Part shown: positions 45,008-53,937 of the stretch, one piece after another
Numbering within the stretch: position 1 is the first letter of the stretch
How the letters are laid out: every line of letters begins with the position of its first letter
Origin: Halomonas sp. 328
Lineage (GTDB): Bacteria; Pseudomonadota; Gammaproteobacteria; Pseudomonadales; Halomonadaceae
NCBI RefSeq assembly: GCF_015645095.1
Contig: NZ_JADOTW010000010.1
Location: 1 to 64,000 of the forward strand
Length of the DNA stretch: 64,000 bases
Direction: 5' to 3'
Made by a program: the position numbers and the translations under genes
The notes under the pieces: generated by a model
What the model saw: only the letters and a program-made list of their open reading frames with translations
Database searches by the model: none
What the model was told of the DNA's origin: nothing

Positions 45008-46252
45008 TTATTCGACGATACGGTCGACCCGTACCTCGATGGGCTCGGCGTCGGCGCCGTGCAGGGCCACGGCGGCGTGGTCGCCGAACAGATCACCGGC
45101 CTGGGGGGTGGCCTGGCCGCTGCGGGAGACCCGCACCAGCAGCCGCGCCTCCGAGACCTGGGAGAGGCGTGCCTCGGCACTCATGGCGTTGGCATCGCTG
45201 AGGCGCAGGGTGGCGGGCAGCTCGGCGACGCTGAGCCGCGCCACCGCCAGGGGCGGCAGCTCCCCCTCGACGTCCCGGGCCACCACGAAGACCGCGGCCT
45301 CGTCGTCGAGCCCCTCGGCCAGCCCCTCGTCGAGGGCGATGCGCACATTGAGCCCCGGCCCCGCGGCCAGGGTGGCGTCGATCTCCTCCTGGGAGGCGCC
45401 CAGGCGCTCCTGGGCCACGGCGATGCCCTGGCGCAGGGCATCGGCGGAGGCCGGATCCTCGAAGCCTGCCACGGCGCGACGCCAGTGGTCGATGGCCTCT
45501 TCGTAGCGGCCGCGATCGAAGGCGGCGATGCCCAGCATGCCGAGCACCGTGGGCTGGCGGGGATCCCGCTCGAGCACCTCGTCCACCAGCGTCTGGACCT
45601 CCTCGGTGAGGCTGCGGTTGGCGACGAAGAACTGCACCTGGGCCAGCTGCGCCAGCAGGCTCACCTCGCGCCCCTCCAGCTCGATCAGCCGCTCCAGGGC
45701 GCGGATCGCCGCCACGCCCTGGCCGGTGTCCCGGTAGAGGGGATAGAGGGCCATCCACACATTGGGATTGTCGGGCTGCCGGGCCGCCTCCCGCTCGAGG
45801 CGCTCGATCATCAGCGGCGCCGAGTTGTCGGGGTGCTGGCGCACCTCCTGGATGGCCCCGTAGAGGGCCAGGTCATCCTCGTAGCCCTCCTGGTGGTACC
45901 AGGCCAGGCTGGCCAGCACCACCGCCACCATCACCACCGGCACCACCAGGCGCCCGGAGCGGGCGGCCTTGAGGGGGCGTGGCTTCAGGTTGGCGGTGTC
46001 ATCCAGCAGGCTGCGCTCCAGCTCCAGCTTGTCCTCGTCGAAGCGCTCGGCGTCGATATCGCCACGCTCCCGGGCCGCCTCCAGGGAAGCCAGACGGCGG
46101 CGGAAGATGGCCACGTTCTGTTCGGCGGAGCGGTCGTTCTCCTCGAAGTCGCGCTGGGCGGCGTGCACCGCAGTGGCACGGCGCAGGGGTTGGCTCAGCA
46201 GCCACAGGGCCGGCACCAGCAGCAGCGCAAAGGCGATCCAGAGTAACGTCAT
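45008..46252 (-). CDS. ccmI: Cytochrome c maturation protein CcmI
   Basis: This 414-residue bitopic protein holds apocytochrome c for heme ligation. It has an N-terminal helix (about 2-19), a charged cytoplasmic loop, a second helix (about 97-115) and a large periplasmic TPR region (about 125-300), as in CcmI. The ATG at 46252 overlaps the ccmH stop by 4 bp. Last gene of the ccm operon; smc starts 15 bp downstream on the same strand. Confidence 0.93.
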   Translation of the reverse strand: MTLLWIAFALLLVPALWLLSQPLRRATAVHAAQRDFEENDRSAEQNVAIFRRRLASLEAARERGDIDAERFDEDKLELERSLLDDTANLKPRPLKAARSGRLVVPVVMVAVVLASLAWYHQEGYEDDLALYGAIQEVRQHPDNSAPLMIERLEREAARQPDNPNVWMALYPLYRDTGQGVAAIRALERLIELEGREVSLLAQLAQVQFFVANRSLTEEVQTLVDEVLERDPRQPTVLGMLGIAAFDRGRYEEAIDHWRRAVAGFEDPASADALRQGIAVAQERLGASQEEIDATLAAGPGLNVRIALDEGLAEGLDDEAAVFVVARDVEGELPPLAVARLSVAELPATLRLSDANAMSAEARLSQVSEARLLVRVSRSGQATPQAGDLFGDHAAVALHGADAEPIEVRVDRIVE

Positions 46253-46722
46253 TCTGACCTCTCGCGGTTGATCAGGGCATCGAGGCGGGCACGCTCCTCG
46301 GCGCTGAGGCGCTGGGCGGAGGCATTGCGCCGGACCCGCACCACCAGCACCACCAGCAGCCCGCCCAACACCACCAGGGCGCCGGGCAGGCCCCACAGCA
46401 GCAGGGTGCGGCCCTCGAGGCGCGGGTTATAGAGCACATAGTCGCCGAAGCGCTCGGTCATGTGATCGAGAATCTCGATATCCGCGCGACCGTCCATCAG
46501 CAGCAGATAGACCCGCTCGCGCATATCGGCGGAGACCGGGGCGTCGGAGTCGTCGATGGCCTGGTTCTCGCACAGCGGGCAGCGCAGGGAGGCGGTCAGG
46601 CTGCGGTAGCGCTGCTCCAGCACCGGGTCGTCGAACTCGCGCACCTCGATGCCGCCGGCCCAGGCCAGATTGGCCGCCAGCAGGGCCACGGTTAACAGGC
46701 AGAGGCGTCGTATCACTGCCAT
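46249..46722 (-). CDS. ccmH: Cytochrome c maturation protein CcmH
   Basis: This 157-residue periplasm-facing thiol oxidoreductase has a signal sequence (about 1-22), the redox motif LRCPLCENQ (about 46-54) and one C-terminal membrane helix (about 105-128). It keeps the CXXCH cysteines of apocytochrome c reduced. It overlaps ccmG by 10 bp and ccmI by 4 bp. The second, TPR-like half found in E. coli CcmH is encoded separately here as ccmI. Confidence 0.94.
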   Translation of the reverse strand: MAVIRRLCLLTVALLAANLAWAGGIEVREFDDPVLEQRYRSLTASLRCPLCENQAIDDSDAPVSADMRERVYLLLMDGRADIEILDHMTERFGDYVLYNPRLEGRTLLLWGLPGALVVLGGLLVVLVVRVRRNASAQRLSAEERARLDALINRERSE

Positions 46723-47240
46723 TTCTGCACCTCCGGAAGAATCTGCTCACGCACGTCCTGGGGATCGATATAGCCGGTGTGGTGATAGCGGATGATGCCG
46801 TCGCGATCGACCAGGAAGGTCTCGGGGGCGCCATACACCCCCAGCTCGAAACCGAGATTGCCCTCCGGGTCGAAGATGTTGACCTCGAAGGGGTTACCGA
46901 ACTCCTCCAGGAACTCCAGCCCCTTCTCGCGGGTGTCCTTGTAGTTGATGCCCACCAGGCGAATGCCGCGATCGGCCAGGTCAAGCAGCTGCGGCATCTC
47001 CAGCTTGCAAGCGGGACACCACTCGCCCCACACATTGACCAGGGTCACCTGGCCCTCCAGCAGGGCGCGATCGACGCGGCGTTCGGGGTCTTCCAGGGTT
47101 ACCTTGTCGAAGGCGGGGAAGTCCCGGGCCAGCAGGGCCGAGTCGCGGTGGAAGGGATCCAGCGACAGGCCCCGATAGAGGAAGATCGACAGCACCAGGA
47201 AACCCACCAGGGGCAACAGCAGCAGCAGGCGGCGCTTCAT
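46713..47240 (-). CDS. ccmG: Thiol:disulfide interchange protein CcmG/DsbE
   Basis: This 175-residue membrane-anchored thioredoxin-like protein has an N-terminal helix (about 5-22) and active site WCPAC (in GEWCPACKLEMPQL, about 73-86). It passes electrons to CcmH and apocytochrome c. The ATG at 47240 overlaps the ccmF stop by 4 bp; longer upstream readings lie inside ccmF. Confidence 0.95.
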   Translation of the reverse strand: MKRRLLLLLPLVGFLVLSIFLYRGLSLDPFHRDSALLARDFPAFDKVTLEDPERRVDRALLEGQVTLVNVWGEWCPACKLEMPQLLDLADRGIRLVGINYKDTREKGLEFLEEFGNPFEVNIFDPEGNLGFELGVYGAPETFLVDRDGIIRYHHTGYIDPQDVREQILPEVQKWQ

Positions 47241-49237
47241 GCGGTGGCCTCCCGGGAGGTCGTCGTCACGCGGGTGTCCTCCTCGCTGCGCCGACGGCTG
47301 CGATAGCGACGATCCAACACCGCCAGCACGCCACCGGCGGCCATCAGCAGGCCGCCCAGCCATAGCCAGCGCACGAAGGGCTTGTACTGGATACGCATCG
47401 CCCAGCTACCGTCTTCCAGGTCCTCGCCCATGGCCACATAGAGGTCGCGGAAGAAGCCGGGACGCAGGGCCACCTGGGTCATCGGCATGCCCCGGGCGAT
47501 ATAGATGCGCTTCTCCGGCGCCATGACGAAGCTGCGGGAGCTGCCCTCGCGACTCACCTCGATGGTGGCGGTATCGGCCAGGAAGTTGGGGCCACGCCGG
47601 GCCCGCAGCTCGGTCATGGTGAACTCGTAGCCGGCCACCTGGACGCTGTCGCCGGGGGCCAGGCGCACGTTGCGCTCCACGTTGTAGTTGGAGACCACGG
47701 CCACCCCGACGATGGTCACCGCCACGCCGACATGCCCCAACACCATGCCCCAGTAGGCCAGCGACAACCGTTTGAGACCGGCCAGCCGCGACGAGGCCTT
47801 GGCGCTCTTGTCATGCAGGTCGCGCAGGATCGGCAACACCAGCCACAGGGCGCTGACCAGGCCAATGGCCACCCAGAGGTTCCACTCGCCGCCGTAGAGC
47901 AGCGGCGCCAGGATGCCGATCACCAGGGCGGTGAGACCGGAGAGCGCCAGGCGGCGCCATAGCTCGCGCCCATCCATGCGTTTCCAGCGGGACACCGGTC
48001 CCAGCCCCATGAAGAGGCACATGATCACGGTCAGCGGCACGAAGAGGGCATTGAAGTAGGGGGGACCCACGCTGATCTTGCCCAGCCCCAGGGCATCCAG
48101 GAGCAGCGGATAGACGGTGCCCAGCAGCACGGTGATCGTCATGATCACCAGCATGATGTTGTTGATCAGCAGCAGGGCATCCCGGGACATCCAGCTGAAG
48201 CCCACCGCATGGCTGACCCGCGGGGCCCGCAGGGCAAAGACCAGCAGCGACAGGCCCACGGTGATGCCCAGCAGCATCAGGATAAAGAAGCCGCGGGAGG
48301 GGTCGTTGGCGAAGGCGTGCACCGAGGTGAGCACTCCGGAACGCACCAGGAAGGTGCCCAGCAGCGACAGCGAGAAGGTGGAGATGGCCAGTAGCACCGT
48401 CCAGCTCTTGAAGGAGCCGCGCTTCTCGGTCACCGCCAGGGAGTGGATCAGGGCGGTGCCGGTCAGCCAGGGTAGCAGGGAGGCGTTTTCCACCGGATCC
48501 CAGAACCACCAGCCGCCCCAGCCCAGCTCGTAGTAGGCCCACCAGCTGCCCAGGGCGATCCCCACGGTGAGGAAGGCCCAGGCCACATTGGTCCAGGGCC
48601 GCGCCCAACGGGTCCAGGCGGCGTCCAGGCGGCCCCCCAGCAGGGCGGCGATGGCGAAGGCGAAGACCACCGAGAAGCCCACATAGCCCATGTAGAGGGT
48701 CGGCGGATGGACGATCAGGCCGAAGTCCTGGAGCAGCGGGTTGAGGTCGGCACCGTCGGCGGGCATGTGCGGCAGCAGCCGCTCGAAGGGGTTGGAGGTG
48801 ACCAGGCTGAAGAGCAGGAAGCCCACGCTGACCATGCCCATCACCCCCAGCACCCGGGCCAGCATCACCTCGGGCAGGTCACGGGAGAAGCGCGCCACGG
48901 CGAAGCCCCAGCCCGCCAGCATCAGGATCCACAGCAGCATGGAGCCCTCATGGTTGCCCCAGACGGCGCTGAGCTTGTAGTACCAGGGCAGCATGGAGTT
49001 GGAGTTGTTGGCCACGTTGGCGACGCTGAAGTCGTCGAGCATGTAGCTGGCGGTGAGGCACAGGTAGGCCAGCAGCACGAAGGCGAACTGACCGGTGGCC
49101 ATGGGGCGAGCATAGGCCATCCACAGCGGGCGGCGGGTGGCCGCCCCGGCCAGCGGCATCACCGACTGGACCAGCGCCATCAACAGCGCCAGGGCCAAGG
49201 CGAAGTGGCCGATTTCGGGAATCATCTGGATCAACAT
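47237..49237 (-). CDS. ccmF: Cytochrome c heme lyase subunit CcmF
   Basis: This 666-residue polytopic membrane protein of about 15 helices ligates heme to apocytochrome c in the periplasm. The tryptophan-rich WWD domain reads GWGGWWFWDPVENAS (about 235-249), flanked by conserved histidines. Typical length for the family. It starts 15 bp after ccmE. Confidence 0.96.
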   Translation of the reverse strand: MLIQMIPEIGHFALALALLMALVQSVMPLAGAATRRPLWMAYARPMATGQFAFVLLAYLCLTASYMLDDFSVANVANNSNSMLPWYYKLSAVWGNHEGSMLLWILMLAGWGFAVARFSRDLPEVMLARVLGVMGMVSVGFLLFSLVTSNPFERLLPHMPADGADLNPLLQDFGLIVHPPTLYMGYVGFSVVFAFAIAALLGGRLDAAWTRWARPWTNVAWAFLTVGIALGSWWAYYELGWGGWWFWDPVENASLLPWLTGTALIHSLAVTEKRGSFKSWTVLLAISTFSLSLLGTFLVRSGVLTSVHAFANDPSRGFFILMLLGITVGLSLLVFALRAPRVSHAVGFSWMSRDALLLINNIMLVIMTITVLLGTVYPLLLDALGLGKISVGPPYFNALFVPLTVIMCLFMGLGPVSRWKRMDGRELWRRLALSGLTALVIGILAPLLYGGEWNLWVAIGLVSALWLVLPILRDLHDKSAKASSRLAGLKRLSLAYWGMVLGHVGVAVTIVGVAVVSNYNVERNVRLAPGDSVQVAGYEFTMTELRARRGPNFLADTATIEVSREGSSRSFVMAPEKRIYIARGMPMTQVALRPGFFRDLYVAMGEDLEDGSWAMRIQYKPFVRWLWLGGLLMAAGGVLAVLDRRYRSRRRSEEDTRVTTTSREATA

Positions 49238-49252
49238 GGCGACTCCGTGGCC

Positions 49253-49711
49253 TTAGTCGAGTTTGACGCCGTAGTCGGCGGGGGAATAGCCGGCGGCTTC
49301 CAGGGCTTCGGCCACCTCGGTGGGCATGTAGTTCTCGTCGTGACGGGCCAGCACCTGATCGGCCCGCAGCAGCCCCCCTTCGGTGAGGCGCCCCACCACC
49401 ACCACGCCCTGGCCCTCGCGGAACAGGTCGGGAAGGATGCCACTGTAGTGCACCTCCAGGTCCTCGACGAAGTCGGTGACCACGAACTCCACGTCGAGGC
49501 TGTCGCGGTTGCGCACCACGCTGCCCTCCTTGACCATGCCACCGGCGCGAATCTGGCGATCGACGGGGGCCTCGCCGGCGGCGATCTGGATGGGGCTGAA
49601 GAAGAGGTTGATATTGGAGCGCAGGGCATAGAGGGTCAGGCCGATGGCAATGGCCGCCAGCGACACCAGGCCCAGGATGACGAACAGTTTCTGTTTACGC
49701 TTCGGGTTCAT
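49253..49711 (-). CDS. ccmE: Heme chaperone CcmE
   Basis: This 152-residue periplasmic heme chaperone is anchored by an N-terminal helix (about 9-28). The OB-fold domain carries the heme-binding HxxxY motif in ARHDENYMP (His about 125, Tyr about 129), which binds heme covalently before transfer to CcmF. The ATG overlaps the ccmD stop by 4 bp. Confidence 0.95.
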   Translation of the reverse strand: MNPKRKQKLFVILGLVSLAAIAIGLTLYALRSNINLFFSPIQIAAGEAPVDRQIRAGGMVKEGSVVRNRDSLDVEFVVTDFVEDLEVHYSGILPDLFREGQGVVVVGRLTEGGLLRADQVLARHDENYMPTEVAEALEAAGYSPADYGVKLD

Positions 49712-49914
49712 GCACCTTCCTCGACATCGGTTTCGCGGGCCGCCCGGCGCTCCCGCCGGGCACGCCGCTTGAGTTCTCGCAGCAGCTGGCGGCGCTCGGC
49801 GCGCGCATGCAGCACGCTGCCCACCAGCAAGACGGCGGTCAGGGCCCAGGCGGCCCAGACATAAGGGGCATGGCCTCCCATGGCCAAGAAGTCCTGAAAG
49901 CTGTCGAAGGCCAT
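49708..49914 (-). CDS. ccmD: Heme exporter accessory protein CcmD
   Basis: This small 68-residue membrane protein has one helix (about 17-36, YVWAAWALTAVLLVGSVLHA) followed by an Arg-rich cytoplasmic tail, as in CcmD. It helps release holo-CcmE from the CcmABC complex. Its start codon overlaps the ccmC stop by one base (TAATG) and its end overlaps ccmE. Confidence 0.9.
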   Translation of the reverse strand: MAFDSFQDFLAMGGHAPYVWAAWALTAVLLVGSVLHARAERRQLLRELKRRARRERRAARETDVEEGA

Positions 49915-50654
49915 TAGGGGGTCTCCTCGGCCAGGGCCTGCACCCAGCGCTTGCCGGACTCGCGACGCAGGATTTCGCTACGGGTGCGCATCAGGGTCAG
50001 GGCGATAAAGAAGCTATAGAAGCCCAGCACCATCAGCAGCAGCGGCGCCCACATCTCCATCGGCATGGAGACCCGCCCGGTGATGGTGAAGGAGGCGGGC
50101 TGATGGAGGGTGTACCACCAGTCCACCGAGTACTTGATGATGGGGATATTGATCACCCCCACCATGGCCAGCACCGAAGCGGCCCGGGAGCCGCTGTCGC
50201 GGCTGGCGAAGGCACCGCGCAGGGCGATGACGCCGATATAGAGGAACAGCAGGATCAGCATGGAGGTCAGCCGCGCATCCCACATCCACCAGGTGCCCCA
50301 GGTGGGGATGCCCCAGACGCCCCCGGAGAAGAGCGCGATAAAGGTCATGGCCGCCCCCAGCGGCGCCATCACCGCCGCCGCCATGTCTGCGACCTTGATC
50401 TTCCAGACCATGAACACCAGCCCGGCGATGGCCATGCTGACGAAGATCGACTGGGCCAGGAAGGCCGCCGGCACATGCACATAGATGATGCGGAAGCTAT
50501 TGCCCTGCTGGTAGTCGGCGGGGGTGAAGAGCAGCCCCCAGACGCTGCCGACCAGGAGCAGGGCCGCGGCGGCGATCCAGAACCAGGGCATCAGCCGCGC
50601 GCTGATGCCGTAGAACCACTTGGGCGAACCGAGCTTGTGAATAAAGGCCCACAT
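49914..50654 (-). CDS. ccmC: Heme exporter permease CcmC
   Basis: This 246-residue, six-helix membrane protein of the heme-handling family has the WWD signature in [15 protein letters not shown] (about 120-134). It loads heme onto CcmE together with CcmD and CcmAB. The ATG at 50654 has GAGGTG 9 nt upstream and gives the normal family length; longer readings run into ccmB. Confidence 0.95.
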   Translation of the reverse strand: MWAFIHKLGSPKWFYGISARLMPWFWIAAAALLLVGSVWGLLFTPADYQQGNSFRIIYVHVPAAFLAQSIFVSMAIAGLVFMVWKIKVADMAAAVMAPLGAAMTFIALFSGGVWGIPTWGTWWMWDARLTSMLILLFLYIGVIALRGAFASRDSGSRAASVLAMVGVINIPIIKYSVDWWYTLHQPASFTITGRVSMPMEMWAPLLLMVLGFYSFFIALTLMRTRSEILRRESGKRWVQALAEETP

Positions 50655-50677
50655 GTGCGTCGACACCTCGAAAAGAA

Positions 50678-51406
50678 TTAACCGTTGACGCTGATGCGCA
50701 GCGCCGCGGCGATGGCCCAGGGCGCCAGCATCACCGCCAGGGCCAGCAGGGCCCCGAGAATCGCCAGATGGGCGGCGACCCCGCTCCCCAGCAGGGCCGC
50801 CTGAACGGCGCCGGCGCCGAAGATCAGCACGGGGATATAGAGCGGCAACACCAGCAGCGACAGCAGCACCCCGCCTCGCGCCAGGCCCACCGTCAGGGCG
50901 GCGCCGATGGCGCCCACCAGGCTCAGGCTGGCACTGCCCAGGGCCAGGGCCAGCATCAGGATCAGGTGGCTGCCCGCGGGCAGGCCCAGCATCAGCCCCA
51001 GGACGGGGGCCATCAATGCCAGAGGCAGGCCGGTGAGCAGCCAGTGTACCACCACCTTGGCCAGCACCATGGCGGCCAGGGGCTGGGGGGCCAGCAGCAA
51101 CTGCTCGAGGCTGCCATCCTCGAAGTCGGCCCGGAACAGCGAGTCCAGCGACAGCAGGGTCGCCAGCAGGGCCGCCACCCACAACAACCCCGGTGCCACC
51201 GTGGCCAGCAGCTCGGGGTCCGGAGAGAGCCCCAGGGGAAAGAGGGTGATCACCAGGGCGAAGAACGCCAGGGGATTCATCACCTCGCTGCGCCGCCGCA
51301 ACATCAGCGTCAGGTCACGCCTCAGGGTCGCGATAAGTGCGACCCCGAGACCGCCATGGGGTTCAATGATCGACAGGGGCTGATCCAGGGTATTACTGGA
51401 TGACAT
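50678..51406 (-). CDS. ccmB: Heme exporter protein CcmB
   Basis: This 242-residue membrane subunit has six helices and partners the ATPase CcmA; ATP hydrolysis releases holo-CcmE from CcmC/CcmD. Family features include the opening [21 protein letters not shown] (about 29-49) and the [19 protein letters not shown] segment. It overlaps ccmA by 14 bp. Confidence 0.94.
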   Translation of the reverse strand: MSSSNTLDQPLSIIEPHGGLGVALIATLRRDLTLMLRRRSEVMNPLAFFALVITLFPLGLSPDPELLATVAPGLLWVAALLATLLSLDSLFRADFEDGSLEQLLLAPQPLAAMVLAKVVVHWLLTGLPLALMAPVLGLMLGLPAGSHLILMLALALGSASLSLVGAIGAALTVGLARGGVLLSLLVLPLYIPVLIFGAGAVQAALLGSGVAAHLAILGALLALAVMLAPWAIAAALRISVNG

Positions 51407-52040
51407 GTCGCCCTCCCTCGCCGAGGCGGATACGGCGCAACTCGCCCAAGGGCGTCAGGTCATGGTGGGTGGTGAGGATCACACTGCCTCCACGGCGGGC
51501 ATGGGCGAGCAGCCGCTGTTCCAGGGCCTCGACCCCCTGCTTGTCGATGGCGGTGAAGGGCTCGTCCAGGACCCAGAGGGCGCGCGGCGTCAGTTCCAGG
51601 CGCGCCAGGGCGACGCGACGCTGCTGCCCCGCCGAGAGCTGCCCCGCCGGCACGTCCTCGAACCCCATCAGACCGACCCGCTCCAGGACCGTCAGGCGCG
51701 TCGCCTCACTGCCGGCGTCACCGGCCAGGGCCTGGTACCAGGCGAGGTTCTCCAGGGGCGTCAGGGCCGCCTTGACCCCCGGCGCATGGCCGAGGTAGAG
51801 CAGATTGGTCAGGTAATGGTCACGCACCCGGGCCAGCGGCTGGTCACACCAGCGCAGCTCGCCGTCGAAGTCGTGCAACTGGCCGGAGAGGATCTTCAGC
51901 AGGGTGGTCTTGCCACTGCCGTTGGGCCCTTCGATACGCAGGATCTGGCCGCCTTCAACGTCGAAGTCCAGGTCACGAAACAGCTCGCGCCCGTCGCGTT
52001 CACAGCGTAACTGGCAGCCTTGCAGGCGGAAGCTCACCAC
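51393..52040 (-). CDS. ccmA: Heme exporter ATPase CcmA
   Basis: This 215-residue ABC ATPase has Walker A GPNGSGKTT (about 38-46), signature LSAGQQRR and Walker B LWVLDEPFTAID. First gene of the ccmABCDEFGHI operon, whose genes are all coupled or within 25 bp. GTG start at 52040, with a second GTG next to it and GGGAG upstream. The SOS box and the LexA-like gene lie upstream in the opposite direction. Confidence 0.94.
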   Translation of the reverse strand: MVSFRLQGCQLRCERDGRELFRDLDFDVEGGQILRIEGPNGSGKTTLLKILSGQLHDFDGELRWCDQPLARVRDHYLTNLLYLGHAPGVKAALTPLENLAWYQALAGDAGSEATRLTVLERVGLMGFEDVPAGQLSAGQQRRVALARLELTPRALWVLDEPFTAIDKQGVEALEQRLLAHARRGGSVILTTHHDLTPLGELRRIRLGEGGRHVIQ

Positions 52041-52184
52041 ACTCTCCCGGCGTCGATGGTCAGCCGCGCACTTTACATGGAAAGCCTTTCCCAGACCAGC
52101 ATGGGCCGTGCGTCAGCCGGTCGCAGCGCGACTCGTGCGAAGGTGGCGCTTGCCAGCTGGCCAGGCCTTGCTATGATTCAACTA

Positions 52185-52200
52185 CTGTAAATAGTTACAG
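52185..52200 (+). promoter_or_regulatory. SOS (LexA) box
   Basis: CTGTAAATAGTTACAG is a perfect CTGT-N8-ACAG LexA site, 46 bp before the start codon of the LexA-like gene. TTGCTA (52168-52173) with AATAGT (52190-52195) gives a plausible -35/-10 pair that the box overlaps. Repression by LexA and induction by DNA damage are inferred. Confidence 0.8.
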
Positions 52201-52246
52201 TGAACTGGTCTTCCGGCTTCACGCCGCCTCGCAAGGGAGATGGAGC

Positions 52247-52714
52247 ATGCAGTCTGTCGCCACCCACTACCTCTACCGCCGCCCCAACCTGCCGCTGGCC
52301 GATGCCTGGGAGCCCCTCGATGCCAGCGACCTCGTGGAGGTCCCGCTGCTCGGCCAGGTCGCCGCCGGCATGCCCATGGAGGCCTGCCACCAGGCCGGCG
52401 CCATTCACGTGCCCAGTCGCATGGTGCGTCGCAACACCTATGCCCTGCGGGTCCGCGGCGACTCGATGATCGACTGCAATATCCACGACGGCGACGTTAT
52501 CATCATCGAGCGCCAGGAGAGCGCCGAGAACGGCGAGACCGCCGTGGTGATGATCAACGACCAGGAGGTCACCTTGAAGAAGCTCTATATCGAGAAGCGT
52601 GGCGTGCGCCTGCAGCCCGCCAACGAGAGCATGGCCCCCATCTTCCTCGACAACGACGACGTCCAGGTCCTCGGCCTGGTGATGGGCGTGGTGCGCCAGG
52701 GCCTGGATGGATGA
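52247..52714 (+). CDS. LexA/UmuD-like S24 peptidase lacking a DNA-binding domain
   Basis: This 155-residue self-cleaving peptidase domain has the cleavage site Ala40-Gly41 in GQVAAGMP, catalytic Ser73 in GDSMID and Lys111 in EVTLKKLY, all as in LexA. The LexA winged HTH is missing; instead there are about 28 residues of unrelated sequence (MQSVATHYLYRRPNLPLADA...). UmuD has similar size but cleaves Cys-Gly and is encoded beside umuC, which is absent here. The promoter has a perfect SOS box. Its TGA overlaps the ATG of yigZ. Possible roles are a UmuD-like polymerase cofactor or a modulator of LexA. Confidence 0.8.
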   Translation: MQSVATHYLYRRPNLPLADAWEPLDASDLVEVPLLGQVAAGMPMEACHQAGAIHVPSRMVRRNTYALRVRGDSMIDCNIHDGDVIIIERQESAENGETAVVMINDQEVTLKKLYIEKRGVRLQPANESMAPIFLDNDDVQVLGLVMGVVRQGLDG

Positions 52715-53331
52715 GTTACCCGATTCCGGACCTGCCCGGGGACCAGTGGCTGGCCCATGAGCTGGAGGTGGAGAAGAGTCGTTTCCTCGCCTGGGTCTGC
52801 CATGCCCCCTCCCCCGCCGCTTTCGAGGCCCTGCTCGCCGAGGCACGCCGCCAGCACCCCAATGCCAGCCACCACTGCAGCGCCTTCAATGCCGGCCCAC
52901 CCGGCGAGCAGCAGGCCATCGGCTTCTCCGACGATGGGGAGCCCGGCGGCACCGCCGGCCGCCCCATGTACCAGGTGCTGGAGGGCAGCGGCCTGGGGCA
53001 GGTGGGCTGCGTGGTGACCCGTTACTTCGGCGGCACCAAGCTGGGCACCGGCGGCCTGGCCCGGGCCTATGCCCAGGCGGTGGCCCAGGCCCTGGAGGCC
53101 CTGCCCACCCGCCCTTTCACCCCCCGGGAGCCGCGTCGCCTGGCGGTGGCCTTCGCCGGCGAGGCGGAGGCCCGGCGCTGGCTGGAGGGCCGGGACGTGC
53201 CCATCGAGGCCGTCGACTATGGCGCCGAGGGGGTCATCCTCACCGTGGGCTGGCCCCAGGGCGAGCCCGTCGATATCACCCCCCTCAGCGCCCGCCTCAA
53301 GGGCGATGTGCGCCTGCTCGATAGCCCCTAG
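52711..53331 (+). CDS. yigZ: YigZ/IMPACT family protein
   Basis: This 206-residue protein has an N-terminal IMPACT (UPF0029) domain with EVEKSRFLAWVCHA (about 17-30), the GEPGGTAGRPMY motif and VTRYFGGTKLGTGGLARAY, then a C-terminal DUF1949 ferredoxin-like domain. The function in bacteria is unclear; the eukaryotic relative controls Gcn2. Its start overlaps the LexA-like gene (ATGA), so it should be SOS-induced with it. Confidence 0.92.
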   Translation: MSYPIPDLPGDQWLAHELEVEKSRFLAWVCHAPSPAAFEALLAEARRQHPNASHHCSAFNAGPPGEQQAIGFSDDGEPGGTAGRPMYQVLEGSGLGQVGCVVTRYFGGTKLGTGGLARAYAQAVAQALEALPTRPFTPREPRRLAVAFAGEAEARRWLEGRDVPIEAVDYGAEGVILTVGWPQGEPVDITPLSARLKGDVRLLDSP

Positions 53332-53660
53332 CCTACTCCTCCGAGCAAGAGGCGACGTATGGCGCCGACTAGCGCGCTGCAGCGGATAGCGGGGTTGGCT
53401 GACTCACTGGTGAGTTCACACGCGGCTTGCCTGGGGACAGACCGTCGCGGGGCGCTGTAACCCCCTCCCTGGGTGCTACTTTTGCCCTGCGTCGCTCTCG
53501 CATCCTGCTCCGTTTGCAGGACCGGTGCTGGCCATCCCTGGCCAGCCCGTTCGGAGCCGTGCTCCTCACCCCTGGCAAAAACCCCCGCTCCGTTCTGCCC
53601 CCAGCGCCGCTTACCTTTCTGGCCATCCCTGCCTCGGAACGGTGGCATTGCTACGTAAGC

Positions 53661-53841
53661 GCGGGGCTGGCTAGCGAAGCGACGTCGCCGGGACGCTGAC
53701 GTGGAGCGAGCGACTCGCGCGGGGACGACAGGGATGTCGTCCCCAGGACCGGCGAGAGGGACCTCGGTCCGGTCCGGCGCGTCAGTCGCGAGCGGAACGT
53801 CAGGGTTTCGTCCCGGAGAGGAGCGAGTCAGCCAGCCCCGC
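53661..53841 (+). repeat. 181-bp TIR element, copy 1
   Basis: This element is bounded by perfect terminal inverted repeats. The 12-bp core GCGGGGCTGGCT/AGCCAGCCCCGC extends to 16 bp with the flanking AAGC/GCTT (53657-53845). Inside are a perfect 10-bp hairpin GGGGACGACA/TGTCGTCCCC (53721-53744), GGACC/GGTCC, and a long-range pair CCGGGACG/CGTCCCGG (53688-53695/53809-53816). A second copy of equal length lies at 63756-63936 in the opposite orientation. It has no ORF, so it is a MITE-like or REP-like element or a structured RNA. Confidence 0.85.
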
Positions 53842-53884
53842 GCTTGGCGAAGCGAGTTAGCCGGCTCTCAGCCCCCCATAACGA

Positions 53885-53910
53885 CGATGGCGCCCCAAGG
53901 GGCGCCATCG
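53885..53910 (-). terminator. Hairpin after oadB
   Basis: CGATGGCGCCCC and its complement form a 12-bp stem around AA, 28 bp after the oadB stop. The T-tract is poor (TCGTCGTTATG), so efficiency is uncertain. Confidence 0.6.
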
Positions 53911-53937
53911 AAGCGTTGCTGCTACCACACTGCGGCC

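Larger units (their letters stand above)
53332..53937. other. Gene-free stretch with repeats between yigZ and oadB
   Basis: No credible gene is seen in these 606 bases. The right half holds the 181-bp inverted-repeat element and the oadB terminator. The left half contains a lone GCGGGGTTGGCTGACTC (about 53385-53401), which resembles one end of that element, and two GGCCATCCCTG segments with Gly/Pro-coding-like shadows only. It appears to be a landing place for small repeats. Confidence 0.6.

Noticed and set aside
53427-53699. Short ORFs in both strands of the yigZ-oadB gap.
   Set aside because: They are Pro/Arg/Ser-rich readings of repeat DNA without ribosome sites or conserved motifs.
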